Assembly: GCF_021531995.1 (NCBI RefSeq)
Contig: NZ_JAFBIZ010000015.1
Span: forward strand, 1 to 40,566
Length of the DNA stretch: 40,566 nt
Source: Faecalicatena contorta
GTDB lineage: Bacteria; Bacillota; Clostridia; Lachnospirales; Lachnospiraceae
Reading direction: 5' to 3'
In this document: in pieces, positions 17,131-26,400 of the stretch
How positions within the stretch are numbered: position 1 is the stretch's first letter
Layout of the letters: each line of letters starts with the position of its first letter
Made by a program: the position numbers and the translations under genes
Notes under the pieces: model-generated
The model's database searches: none
What the model saw: the letters and a program-made list of their open reading frames with translations, nothing else
Told to the model about the DNA's origin: nothing

Positions 17131-18452
17131 TATTCCCTCGTATAACGTTCTAACTTCGCGTTAATCCTTTCTACAGATTTATCCAGCTCAGACTGTGCAT
17201 CCTTGCCTCCCAGCGCCACACTCTCCAGAACCTCCTGGAAGCAGGTACTTACCTGCGGATATACAGGTGTCTTTGGCCTCGGATGGCCATACTCACTCAA
17301 CTGATTATATAACGCATTGTAGTTCTCATCCGTCTGGAATATATCAATCTGCGCAAATGCCTCGTGTGTAGACGGAAGACTCTTGGCTTTCTCCCAGATA
17401 TTTATTCCACTCTCCACACCACTCATCCATTTGACCAGCTCCGTAGCCCCTTCAATACATTCTGTACCTGAGGAGGCCGCAAATGCCCATGAACCTGTTG
17501 GTGTATAGCGTTCCCCAGCCCAGTCATCGCCAACAATATACGGTGCTACTCCAAGATTTACATCAGGATAGTTTTCGTATATCGTATTGACCTCCCAGGC
17601 TCCGTCAAACTTGAAAGCAGCCCTGCCACTTTCAAATAATTTATCTACCGGAGTTTCTGACATATATCCATTCTGAACAATAGACTGGAAATATTCCATG
17701 GTTTCCTTGCATTTCTCTGAATTAAAATATCCATCCACTGTAAGACCGTCTTCACTCACCAGGTCTCCTCCGTTGGACCAGATAAACGGTGCATAGTAGT
17801 AAATGCTGGCTTCACCGACCGGGAATGTCATATCCAGCGGATATCCTCCAATGTCATCTGTAACTGTTTTAACTTTTTCAAGAATATCCAGAAACTCTGA
17901 CCATGTCCATGGGTGTTCTGCATCAGGAATTTCAATTCCCGCTTCTGCAAGAATATCTTTATTATAATAAAGTCCTACGCTTGATTCCATGACGCCCAGT
18001 GCATACAATTTGTCATCATACGTTCCCTGATCTATGATAGAATCCAGATACACACTCTTTTCTTCTTCTGTAAGCTCTGCCAGTGGCTGGATGATGCCAT
18101 TTGCCGCATATGCTGCCACATTCGGCCCGTCTACAGTAAGAACATCCGGCAGACCTCCTGACATAACAGATGCGTTTATTTTATCAGAATATCCGCCACC
18201 ACTGTCATTTCGCGGAATAAATTCAATGTCTGCGAAATACTTTCCGTCATATTTCTCATTAAAACTTTCCACAGATTCTTTGTAGACCTGCCCTTCATCA
18301 GTATCTTCGATACTGTGAACCCACAGTGACAGATATTGTTCTCCCTCATCATATCCTTCAACGTCACCGGGATTCACCTCCTTTTTCTGACACCCGCACA
18401 AAACGCCGGCTGTTATAAGCGCTGCTGTCAGAAATAACCATTTTTTCTTCAT
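17130..18452 (-). CDS. Extracellular sugar-binding lipoprotein (CUT1 family)
   Basis: Solute-binding protein that captures the sugar outside the membrane. The start at 18452 gives MKKKWLFLTAALITAGVLCGC, a signal with a lipobox LCGC for lipid anchoring; GGAGG lies just upstream. The longer frame from 18548 would put this signal 32 residues inside and is rejected. About 440 residues of the SBP type 1 fold (EYLSLWVHSIEDTDEGQ, later AAFKFDGAWEVN and PTGSWAFAASSGTE). It is first in the operon, directly behind a promoter and a CCGGT-type operator. The GH32 gene downstream suggests sucrose or fructo-oligosaccharide as ligand. Confidence 0.92.
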   Translation of the reverse strand: MKKKWLFLTAALITAGVLCGCQKKEVNPGDVEGYDEGEQYLSLWVHSIEDTDEGQVYKESVESFNEKYDGKYFADIEFIPRNDSGGGYSDKINASVMSGGLPDVLTVDGPNVAAYAANGIIQPLAELTEEEKSVYLDSIIDQGTYDDKLYALGVMESSVGLYYNKDILAEAGIEIPDAEHPWTWSEFLDILEKVKTVTDDIGGYPLDMTFPVGEASIYYYAPFIWSNGGDLVSEDGLTVDGYFNSEKCKETMEYFQSIVQNGYMSETPVDKLFESGRAAFKFDGAWEVNTIYENYPDVNLGVAPYIVGDDWAGERYTPTGSWAFAASSGTECIEGATELVKWMSGVESGINIWEKAKSLPSTHEAFAQIDIFQTDENYNALYNQLSEYGHPRPKTPVYPQVSTCFQEVLESVALGGKDAQSELDKSVERINAKLERYTRE

Positions 18453-18505
18453 AGGTTCCTCCTTTTCTTTCCATAATATTACTTTATTGATCCTGCAAGA
18501 TGAAT

Positions 18506-18525
18506 AACCGGTAAAGTTACCGGTT
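18506..18525. promoter_or_regulatory. LacI-type operator downstream of the sugar operon promoter
   Basis: AACCGGTAAAGTTACCGGTT, a 20-bp palindrome with two unpaired centre bases. Each half contains the CCGGT core common in LacI-family operators. It begins about 7 bases after the expected transcription start, where a repressor would block RNA polymerase. A second CCGGT site lies at 18641-18650. No LacI-family gene is in the window. Confidence 0.6.
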
Positions 18526-18538
18526 ACTTTATGTGCTA

Positions 18539-18567
18539 ATAATAGCATCCTAAGATAGAGGCGTCAA
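18539..18567 (-). promoter_or_regulatory. Sigma-A promoter of the sugar ABC/GH32 operon
   Basis: On the minus strand TTGACG (18562-18567) and TATTAT (18539-18544) are 17 bases apart, about 85 bases before the binding-protein ATG. The match is close to consensus. Confidence 0.75.
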
Positions 18568-18640
18568 TAAATTTTACAAGATTCCTTCACTTTCGTAAAA
18601 TGTCCTAATTTTGCACTTTCATTTTTATTACAAGTTCACA

Positions 18641-18655
18641 AAACCGGTTACTTTA
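18641..18655. promoter_or_regulatory. Second CCGGT site upstream of the sugar operon promoter
   Basis: AAACCGGTTACTTTA resembles the operator at 18506-18525 and shares the 13-mer ACCGGTTACTTTA with it. It lies about 75 bases upstream of the -35 box, a position suited to repressor looping, and it overlaps the end of the 76-bp palindrome at 18647. Confidence 0.4.
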
Positions 18656-18722
18656 GCGTAGTAAAAACGGGACGGGGAATTTTTAAAAATTCCCCGTCCC
18701 GTTTTTACTACGCTAAAGTAAC
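18647..18722. repeat. REP-like palindrome 2, perfect 76-bp inverted repeat
   Basis: Centre at 18684/18685; both 38-base arms match without error. Outer part GTTACTTTAGCGTAGTAAAA, then ACGGGACGGGGAATTTTT, then the complement. It starts 3 bases after the GIY-YIG stop codon and should fold into a long terminator hairpin on either strand. It is the longest and best-preserved copy of the family. Confidence 0.9.
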
Positions 18723-18725
18723 AAG

Positions 18726-18971
18726 TTATCCACACGTTTTCACCAATTTTTCCTTCTCTTGCCGACTCATACGTTTAATTGCATATTCACGTTTCATTGC
18801 CTCTCCTTTTGTCTCATATTCTTCCCAGTATATCAGCTTCACCGGTCTCCGGTTCCTCGTATATTTCGCCCCTTTGCCCGCATTATGCGCCTGTATCCTT
18901 TTCTCAAGATCATTCGTCCATCCAGTATAAAAACTCCCGTCCTGACATTTTAAAATGTATGTGTAATTCAT
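18726..18971 (-). CDS. GIY-YIG domain protein (YhbQ/URI-like)
   Basis: A small nuclease-fold protein of 81 residues: MNYTYILKCQDGSFYTGWTN supplies the two-strand motif (YIL..FYTGWT in place of GIY..YIG), followed by DLEKRIQAHNAGKGAKYTRN with the catalytic-type Arg, and a conserved Glu in KGEAMKREYAIK. This single-domain family is common in bacteria and not linked to introns; its substrate is uncertain (DNA repair or nicking has been proposed for relatives). The start at 18971 has GGAGAGG about 8 bases upstream; the frame from 19001 is longer but lacks such a site. Its stop codon is 3 bases from the 76-bp palindrome. Confidence 0.85.
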   Translation of the reverse strand: MNYTYILKCQDGSFYTGWTNDLEKRIQAHNAGKGAKYTRNRRPVKLIYWEEYETKGEAMKREYAIKRMSRQEKEKLVKTCG

Positions 18972-19058
18972 GATGCAATCCTCTCCATTTATTTTATCCA
19001 CTTAATCCCCATTATAAATTCATTCTCTCTTTTTTTAAATAGGGACAGGGGATTTTAT

Positions 19059-19098
19059 AAACGGGACGGAGGATTTTTAAAAATCCTCCGTCCCGTTT
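19059..19098. repeat. REP-like palindrome 3, after the LytM gene
   Basis: A perfect 40-bp inverted repeat centred at 19078/19079: AAACGGGACGGAGGATTTTT and complement. This is the GGAGGA subtype. It lies 2 bases after the LytM stop codon. A lone half-site of the variant form (GGGACAGGGGAT) precedes it at about 19042-19053. Confidence 0.85.
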
Positions 19099-19100
19099 TA

Positions 19101-19853
19101 TCATTCCATATACTCCACCGGATTGACCGGCTGTCCATCTTTACGCATTTCAAAATATACATTGCATCCTTCTACGCTATAGTATTTGGTCGGCTGACTC
19201 ACGTACCCCAGTATAGTCTTTGCTTCTACATAATCTCCCACTTTTACCGGCACTTCCTTCAACTGACCATAGAACAGTTCATATCCGTTTCCCAGATCAA
19301 CATTTACCGTTGTACCGGTCTGTGCGGTCACGTCTATGGATTTAACGATTCCCGGTGCAGCTGAGATTACCTGATCTCCTTCTGCTCCGGATATAATCAT
19401 CGCCGGATTATACTTATACTGATCCAATGTTGAAAAGTATACCGTCTTGTCCATGCTGTAGCTCATAATGACAGTTCCGTCTACCGGCCACAATAACTGA
19501 CTGCTTTCATTAAAGTTAATATTATGACCGCTCCCTGCAGTTGTCTGTATCCCACTTTCAACGTCTCCGTTTGATCCTTCGCCGCCTTCGTAGTCATCTT
19601 TTTCTTCGGTATCTGTCTTTGTTGTTTTTTCTTCTTCTTTGACTGCCAGGTTATTGGCTTCCTGTAAAGGTTCCTCCTGTGCTTTATCATCTGTATTATT
19701 CGTTTCTTCCGCCCTGGCAAGTTCATCCTGCTGTGTTTTCCTATAATCATTGAATGTATATGTTCCAACTATTGCGATTGCTGCCACAAAACATAATACT
19801 GCCGCGACGGTAGCACCTCTTTTTTTCTGTGAGGGACTTTTCTTTTCTTTCAT
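19101..19853 (-). CDS. SpoIIQ-like LytM/M23 domain protein, metal site degenerate
   Basis: Membrane-anchored protein of 250 residues: basic N terminus, one helix (ATVAAVLCFVAAIAIVGTYT), an acidic low-complexity linker (residues 35-95), and a C-terminal LytM fold. Its place directly after spoIID suggests the SpoIIQ role, in which the forespore protein binds the SpoIIIAH channel during engulfment. The zinc-ligand positions of active M23 peptidases are replaced: the HxGxD region reads MIISGAEGDQV, the YAHL region reads FYGQL, and the HxH strand reads VYFEM. It is probably a structural, not catalytic, protein. AGAGGTGG precedes the ATG. It could also be an unrelated M23-like protein. Confidence 0.75.
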   Translation of the reverse strand: MKEKKSPSQKKRGATVAAVLCFVAAIAIVGTYTFNDYRKTQQDELARAEETNNTDDKAQEEPLQEANNLAVKEEEKTTKTDTEEKDDYEGGEGSNGDVESGIQTTAGSGHNINFNESSQLLWPVDGTVIMSYSMDKTVYFSTLDQYKYNPAMIISGAEGDQVISAAPGIVKSIDVTAQTGTTVNVDLGNGYELFYGQLKEVPVKVGDYVEAKTILGYVSQPTKYYSVEGCNVYFEMRKDGQPVNPVEYME

Positions 19854-19897
19854 GTTATCACCACCTCTGATTCTATTTTTGCCAGATAGTGATGCCC

Positions 19898-20821
19898 TTA
19901 TTCTGTTTCCAGTAATATTTCCGCAACTTCTTTTATTTCCGTTCCTTCAAAAAAATAATTTAATATTTCCTGATATTTTTTCCCACTTTCTGCCATTCGA
20001 TTGGCACTGTACTGACTCATTCCAATACCATGTCCAATTCCCCGGGTCGTAATCCTCATTTTTCCATTATAACGCTGCAGCGTAAAGCATCCGGATTGCA
20101 GATGATAGTTTTTGCGAAATTCCTCTCCGCTTATATTCTCCTGCCCTACCCTTACATTGGTTACATATCCTGCGCTGTCCACTGCTGTCACTTCTGCATC
20201 CATATCATCTGTTACCAGTGTCTGTATCTGTTCTTCGGATTCTATATCCGCCTGGCAATCCACAATTTTCAGATATGGATAGGCTTCGCTTCCCAGCGCT
20301 TCTGCACCATCTCTGGTACATCCGTTACTCAACCGAAAAAATGGTGTATAAGCCAGCTCTTCATTATACATAAGAACCTGTCCCTCTGTTTCTTCCCATA
20401 TCTGCTCCAGCTTATGATATTTTTTTGAATATTGCGTTCCCCACGCCTGTTCCATCTTTTCCTGTGTCCAGAACGGTTCTTCCAGTATTGTATTGCTTCC
20501 GGATTCTATAATCTTCTTATATACGTCAGTCCGTACCAGGATTGCCTGTGCTTTGAGTGCTTCTTTCTCATAATCGGCCGGAATTTCTCTGGCAAGCACG
20601 CCGATACAATACTCCGCGATCGGCATTCTGACAATCTCTGTCTCCTCCTCTTCATCTGTATTTTCTTCCTCATCCCCACTCGAGATTCTCACCTTCACAC
20701 AGGTCTGGTCAACATGCGATGATACCTCTATCTCTGATCCATTTAAAAACACCGTAATCACATACGGAAGGAGCACGATAATAATCGCATAACAACCCCA
20801 TTTTTTTAATCTCTGCCGCAT
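19898..20821 (-). CDS. spoIID: Stage II sporulation protein D
   Basis: Lytic transglycosylase of the mother cell, part of the DMP engulfment complex. It has 307 residues: an N-terminal membrane helix (CYAIIIVLLPYVITVFL), then the SpoIID domain with the catalytic-region Glu in EIPADYEKEALKAQAILVRT and the C-terminal GIGHGIGMSQYSANRMA. An acidic insert EENTDEEEE lies near residue 55. The ATG at 20821 follows GGGAGGG at 7 bases; that ribosome site is inside the glgP terminator stem, and a sigma-E-like -10 lies in the same stem. The SpoIIQ-like gene follows by 44 bases. Confidence 0.92.
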   Translation of the reverse strand: MRQRLKKWGCYAIIIVLLPYVITVFLNGSEIEVSSHVDQTCVKVRISSGDEEENTDEEEETEIVRMPIAEYCIGVLAREIPADYEKEALKAQAILVRTDVYKKIIESGSNTILEEPFWTQEKMEQAWGTQYSKKYHKLEQIWEETEGQVLMYNEELAYTPFFRLSNGCTRDGAEALGSEAYPYLKIVDCQADIESEEQIQTLVTDDMDAEVTAVDSAGYVTNVRVGQENISGEEFRKNYHLQSGCFTLQRYNGKMRITTRGIGHGIGMSQYSANRMAESGKKYQEILNYFFEGTEIKEVAEILLETE

Positions 20822-20856
20822 AAAAAAGCCCTCCCATACACTGTATGGAAAGGCTT
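20822..20856 (-). terminator. Terminator of glgP, overlapping spoIID expression signals
   Basis: On the minus strand AAGCCTTTCCATACA and TGTATGGGAGGGCTT pair (one internal mismatched spot), followed by six U. It lies about 28 bases after the glgP stop codon. The 3' arm includes the spoIID ribosome binding site, and the six T bases directly precede its ATG. Confidence 0.85.
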
Positions 20857-20868
20857 GTTATTTTATTC
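20840..20868 (-). promoter_or_regulatory. Candidate sigma-E promoter for spoIID
   Basis: GAATAAA (20862-20868) and CATACAGT (20840-20847) are 14 bases apart. They match the sporulation sigma-E pattern (G/T-A/C-ATATT, 14-15 bases, CATACA-A/C-T) except at the last positions of -35 and one base of -10. The predicted start falls about at 20832-20834, at the ribosome binding site. Known spoIID genes depend on sigma-E, which fits. Confidence 0.55.
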
Positions 20869-20883
20869 CACTTTATTCTCTTT

Positions 20884-23361
20884 TTAATATTCCGGCTTGG
20901 CCTCATTGATAGAAATCGGCTCCAAATGCCAGATATCATCCACATATTCGCGAATTGTTCTGTCGGATGAGAATTTTCCACAGCATGCAGTGTTAAGGAG
21001 TGCCATTTTTGCCCATCTGTCTTTGTCTTTGTAAGCTTCCTCCACTCTCTGCTGTGCTTCAGCATATGAACGGAAATCCTTCAGGATAAAATACATATCC
21101 GCACGGCTTCCGCCCTTGTTATTCAAAAGTGAATTATACAAGTCACGATACATCTCTGTATCTCCATTCGCATAAGTTCCATCCACCAGCTGATCTACCA
21201 CGCGACGTACATCCGGATCATTATTGTAGATATCATATGGATTGTATCCACCATTCTGCTCGTAATTGATAACTTCGTCAGAACTCAGTCCGAAGATAAT
21301 TGCATTTTCCATTCCAACTTCTTCTACGATCTCAACGTTTGCTCCGTCCATAGTTCCAAGTGTCGGTGCACCATTCAGCATGAACTTCATATTACCGGTA
21401 CCGGATGCTTCTTTGGATGCTGTAGAAATCTGCTCACTGACATCTGCTGCCGCAAAGATCAACTCTGCATTGGACACACGATAATCTTCGATAAATACCA
21501 CTTTCAGTTTTCCGTTAATGCTGCGGTCATTATTTACCACATCTGCCACAGAGTTGATCAGCTTGATAATCTGTTTTGCACGAATATAACCTGCAGATGC
21601 TTTCGCCCCAAAGATAAACGTTCTCGGGAAGAAATTCTTCTCCGGATGCTCTTTGATCTGATTGTACAGGTACATAACATGCAGAATATTCAGAAGCTGA
21701 CGCTTATACTCGTGGAGACGTTTTACCTGGACATCGAATATAGATCTCGGATCAACCTCTACACCATTGTGCTCCAGAATATATTTTGCCAGACGCTCTT
21801 TATTCTTGAATTTAATGCTCATAAACTCTTTCTGAGCCTCAGCATCGTCTGCATACTTCTTCAGACCGGACATCAGAGACAGATCTGTTGCCCATTCATC
21901 AGTTCCGAGTTTTTCTGTTACCCAGTCCGCAAGAAGTGGGTTACCATGCATCAGGAAGCGTCTCTGTGTGATACCGTTTGTTTTATTATTAAACTTCTCA
22001 GGCATCATCTGATAGAAGTCTTTCAGTTCCTGATTTTTCAAAATCTCTGTATGAAGTCTTGCAACACCATTTACAGAATAGCCTGCTACGATTGCAAGAT
22101 GTGCCATTTTTACCTGGCCATCTCTGAGGATTGCCATACTTTTTACTTTTTCTTCATTTCCAGGATACATTGCACGCACCTGGTTTACAAAACGACGGTC
22201 GATCTCCTGGATGATCTGATAAATACGCGGAAGCAGTCTTGAGAACAGATCAATCGGCCATTTTTCCAGTGCTTCTGCCATAATCGTGTGGTTTGTATAT
22301 GCACATGTCTTTGTGGTGATCTCCCATGCTTCATCCCAGCCAAGGTTCTCTTCATCCAGAAGGATACGCATCAATTCTGCAACTGCTACCGTTGGATGTG
22401 TATCGTTCATCTGGAAAGTTACTTTCTCTGGAAGTTTATGAATATCATCGTGTTTTCTCTTATATCTTGCAATCGCTGCCTGAATACTTGCGGATACGAA
22501 GAAATACTGCTGTTTCAGTCTCAGTTCTTTTCCGGCATAGTGGTTATCATTCGGGTACAGAACTTCTACAATATTCTTTGCAAGATTTTCCTGCTCTACC
22601 GCCTTGTGATAATCTCCGCGGTCAAATGACTCCAGCTGGAAATTCACAATTGCTTCCGCATCCCAGATGCGCAGAGTGTTTACCACATGATTATTGTAAC
22701 CTACGATCGGATAATCATATGGAATTGCCATTACAGACTCATAATTCTCCTGTACAAAATGCGTCTTTCCTGTCTCATCATATTCAACGCGGATATTTCC
22801 GCCAAAACGGACTTCTTTTGCGTATTCCGGTCTCTTAAGCTCAAACGGGTTGCCGTATTTCAACCAGTTATCCGGTGTCTCAACCTGATAGCCGTTTTTG
22901 ATCTTCTGCTTGAACATACCATAACGATAGCGGATACCACATCCGTAAGCAGAATAGCCGAGTGTTGCCAGAGAATCCAGGAAACATGCGGCCAGACGTC
23001 CCAGACCGCCGTTTCCAAGTGCCGGATCCGGTTCCTGATCCTCAATTGCATTCAGATCAATTCCCATCTCATCCAGCGCTTCTTTTACTTCCTTATAAGC
23101 AGTCATATTGATCAGGTTATTTCCAAGGGCTCTTCCCATCAAAAATTCCATGGACATATAATATACTGTCTTTGGATCATCTTTCTCATACTGCTTCTGT
23201 GTTACAAGCCAGTCATCAATAATTGCTTCTTTTACGGCATAGGAAACTGCCTGAAACAACTGCTGAGGTGTGGCTTCTTCTACTTCTTTACGGAACAAGG
23301 TTTTTACGTTATTTCTTACTTCTTTTTTAAATGTGTCTTTTTCAAATCTTGGATTGTTCAT
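20884..23361 (-). CDS. glgP: Glycogen/alpha-glucan phosphorylase
   Basis: Releases glucose 1-phosphate from glycogen or other alpha-glucans in the cytoplasm using phosphate and pyridoxal phosphate. It has 825 residues, the usual length. Family features visible: NGGLGRLAACFLDSLATLGY, the ETPDNWLKYG region, QMNDTHPTVAVAELMR, VQVKRLHEYKRQLLN, and the PLP segment EASGTGNMKFMLNGAPTLGT. The ATG at 23361 has GGAGGG about 8 bases upstream. It stands downstream of ileS by 63 bases and is ended by the terminator in front of spoIID. No other glycogen gene is in the window. Confidence 0.95.
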   Translation of the reverse strand: MNNPRFEKDTFKKEVRNNVKTLFRKEVEEATPQQLFQAVSYAVKEAIIDDWLVTQKQYEKDDPKTVYYMSMEFLMGRALGNNLINMTAYKEVKEALDEMGIDLNAIEDQEPDPALGNGGLGRLAACFLDSLATLGYSAYGCGIRYRYGMFKQKIKNGYQVETPDNWLKYGNPFELKRPEYAKEVRFGGNIRVEYDETGKTHFVQENYESVMAIPYDYPIVGYNNHVVNTLRIWDAEAIVNFQLESFDRGDYHKAVEQENLAKNIVEVLYPNDNHYAGKELRLKQQYFFVSASIQAAIARYKRKHDDIHKLPEKVTFQMNDTHPTVAVAELMRILLDEENLGWDEAWEITTKTCAYTNHTIMAEALEKWPIDLFSRLLPRIYQIIQEIDRRFVNQVRAMYPGNEEKVKSMAILRDGQVKMAHLAIVAGYSVNGVARLHTEILKNQELKDFYQMMPEKFNNKTNGITQRRFLMHGNPLLADWVTEKLGTDEWATDLSLMSGLKKYADDAEAQKEFMSIKFKNKERLAKYILEHNGVEVDPRSIFDVQVKRLHEYKRQLLNILHVMYLYNQIKEHPEKNFFPRTFIFGAKASAGYIRAKQIIKLINSVADVVNNDRSINGKLKVVFIEDYRVSNAELIFAAADVSEQISTASKEASGTGNMKFMLNGAPTLGTMDGANVEIVEEVGMENAIIFGLSSDEVINYEQNGGYNPYDIYNNDPDVRRVVDQLVDGTYANGDTEMYRDLYNSLLNNKGGSRADMYFILKDFRSYAEAQQRVEEAYKDKDRWAKMALLNTACCGKFSSDRTIREYVDDIWHLEPISINEAKPEY

Positions 23362-23424
23362 GTCCTATCTCCCTCCACATGTGGGGTTCGGGCAGTAATC
23401 CCCCAGCTTCAGTTTGTACTGTAA

Positions 23425-26400
23425 CTATTGTTTTTCCACCCCGAGGATTACTTTCTCCCCATTGATTTTCCATTCCTTCACATAACCGGTCGGTTCAGCT
23501 TTTGTTACGGCCAGTGCAAGAGTCTCTTCTGCTACCGTATCCGCATTATCGGCAAATATTTTCTCTGCCTTTTCCGTTCCGGCATAAGTAACTGTAATCT
23601 TATCCATCACTTCAAATCCAGCTTCTTTACGCATAGTCTGTACTTTACTGATGATCTCACGTACAAATCCTTCCTCCAGAAGCTCTTCGGACAGATTGGT
23701 ATCCAGAACGACCGTAATGCCATTATCATTTTCAGATACAAAGCCCGGCATCTGCGCAGTGTCAATCAGCAGATCTTCCCTTGATAACACAACCTCCTGG
23801 CCGTTGATCTCAAGAATCAGTGCTTCTTTCGCATTCAGTTCATCCATGGCTGCATTTCCATCGATTTCTGCGAGTGCTGCCCTAATACCGCCTAACATTT
23901 TACCATATTTTGGTCCGACTGTCTTTAGCTGAGGTTTAAAAGAATATGAAGTAAAATCACGAACTTCTTGTGTAAATGTTACAGATTTTACGTTCAATTC
24001 GTCTCTTACAATATCCTGATAGAACTCCGGAACCTCAAAATCAGCTTTGACATACATCTGTCCGATCGGCTGACGGTTCTTGATGTTTGCAGTATTTCTG
24101 CATGCACGCCCCATTACAACCAGCTTCAGGACATTATCCATATTCGCCTCAAGCTCTTTGTCAATATATGCTTCATTTACCACCGGGAAATCGCACAGGT
24201 GGATACTCTCCGGAGCATCTTTGTCAATGCTCCTTACCAGATTCTGGTAGATATCTTCTGTCATAAACGGAATCATCGGGGCCGCTGCCTTACTGATCTC
24301 AACCAGTGCTGTGTACAATGTCATATAAGCGTTGATCTTATCCTGCTCCATTCCCTTTGCCCAGAAACGTTCACGACTTCTTCTTACATACCAGTTACTC
24401 ATATCATCTACGAAGTCCTGAAGCGCTCTTGCTGCCTCTGGAATCTTATAGTTTTCAAGGTTATTATCCACTGCCTTGATCGCAGAGTTGAGCTTGGAAA
24501 GAAGCCATTTATCCATAACAGATAATTTGTCATATTCTAATGCATATTTTGTTGCGTCAAATTCATCAATATTTGCATACAATACAAAGAATGCATAAGT
24601 ATTCCACAGAGTTCCCATGAACTTTCTCTGTCCTTCGGTAACTGCTTTTCCGTGGAAACGATTCGGCAGCCATGGAGCACTGTTGACATAGAAATACCAA
24701 CGAATCGCATCTGCACCGTATTTTTCCAGCGCATCAAACGGATCTACCGCATTTCCCTTGGACTTACTCATCTTCTGTCCATTTTCATCCTGTACATGTC
24801 CCAGAACGATGACGTTCTTATATGGTGCTTTATTGAAGATCAGGGTAGAGATTGCAAGCAGGGAATAGAACCATCCTCGCGTCTGGTCTACCGCCTCGGA
24901 GATAAAGTCCGCCGGGAACTGTTTCTCAAATAATTCCTGATTCTCAAATGGATAGTGATGCTGTGCAAATGGCATGGAACCACTGTCAAACCAGCAGTCG
25001 ATTACTTCCGGTACACGGTGCATCTCCTTGCCGCAGACCGGACATTTGATTGTAACCGCGTCAATGTACGGACGATGGAGTTCGATGTCATCCGGACAAT
25101 TGTCGGACATGGATTTCAGTTCTTCAATACTTCCGATCGAGTGCTGATGTCCACATTCACACTCCCAGATATTTAACGGAGTTCCCCAGTAACGGTTACG
25201 GCTGATGCCCCAGTCCTGAACATTTTCCAGCCAGTCACCGAAACGACCCTTACCAATGCTTTCCGGAATCCAGTTGATGGTATTGTTATTGGCGATCAGA
25301 TCCTCTTTGACATCCGTCATCTTGATAAACCAGGACTCGCGTGCGTAATAAATCAGCGGCGTGTCACATCTCCAGCAATGTGGATAGCTGTGCTCGAAAT
25401 TCGGTGCCTCAAAAAGCAACCCTCTCGCTTCCAGATCCTTCAATACCTCCGGATCTGCTTTTTTAACAAATAATCCGGCAAATGGAGTCGTCTCTCCCAT
25501 ATTTCCTTTTTCATCCACCAGCTGTACGAACGGCATATCATACTTGCGTCCTACCTTTGCATCGTCCTCACCAAATGCAGGTGCGATGTGTACAACACCG
25601 GTACCATCGGTCAGTGTTACATAAGTATCACAGGTAATAAAGAAAGCTTTCTTATGCTGTTTTTCTGCACAGTCATATGCACACTGATACAGCGGCTCAT
25701 ATTCCTTGTATTCCAGATCTTTTCCAAGATAAGTCTCAAGAATCTCATAAGCCGGTGTCTCTGCTGCCCCTTCTTCTGCTTTTCCTGCAAGTTTTCCAAG
25801 CACAGTGTCCAGAAGGGCGGTTGCCATATAATATGTGTACCCGTCTGCAGCCTTGACTTTTGCATACTCTTCATTCGGATTCACACAAAGGCCAATGTTG
25901 GACGGCAATGTCCATGGTGTGGTGGTCCATGCAAGGAAATATGCATCCTCACCGATTACTTTAAAACGAACGATTGCAGAACGTTCTTTTACATCTTTAT
26001 ATCCCTGCGCAACTTCCTGTGCGGACAGCGGCGTCCCACAGCGCGGACAATATGGAACGATCTTGAAGCCCTTGTAAAGAAGCCCTTTATCCCAGATCTG
26101 TTTCAGTGCCCACCATTCAGACTCGATAAAGTTATTGTCATAGGTAACATATGGATTCTCCATGTCAGCCCAGAATCCGACTGTACCGGAGAAGTCCTCC
26201 CACATTCCTTTGTATTTCCATACACTTTCTTTACATTTTTTGATGAACGGCTCAAGACCATACTCTTCAATCTGATCTTTGCCGTCGAGGCCGAGTGCCT
26301 TCTCAACCTCAAGCTCAACTGGAAGACCGTGTGTGTCCCATCCTGCTTTACGAGGAACTTCGTATCCTTTCATGGTACGATATCTTGGAATCATATCCTT

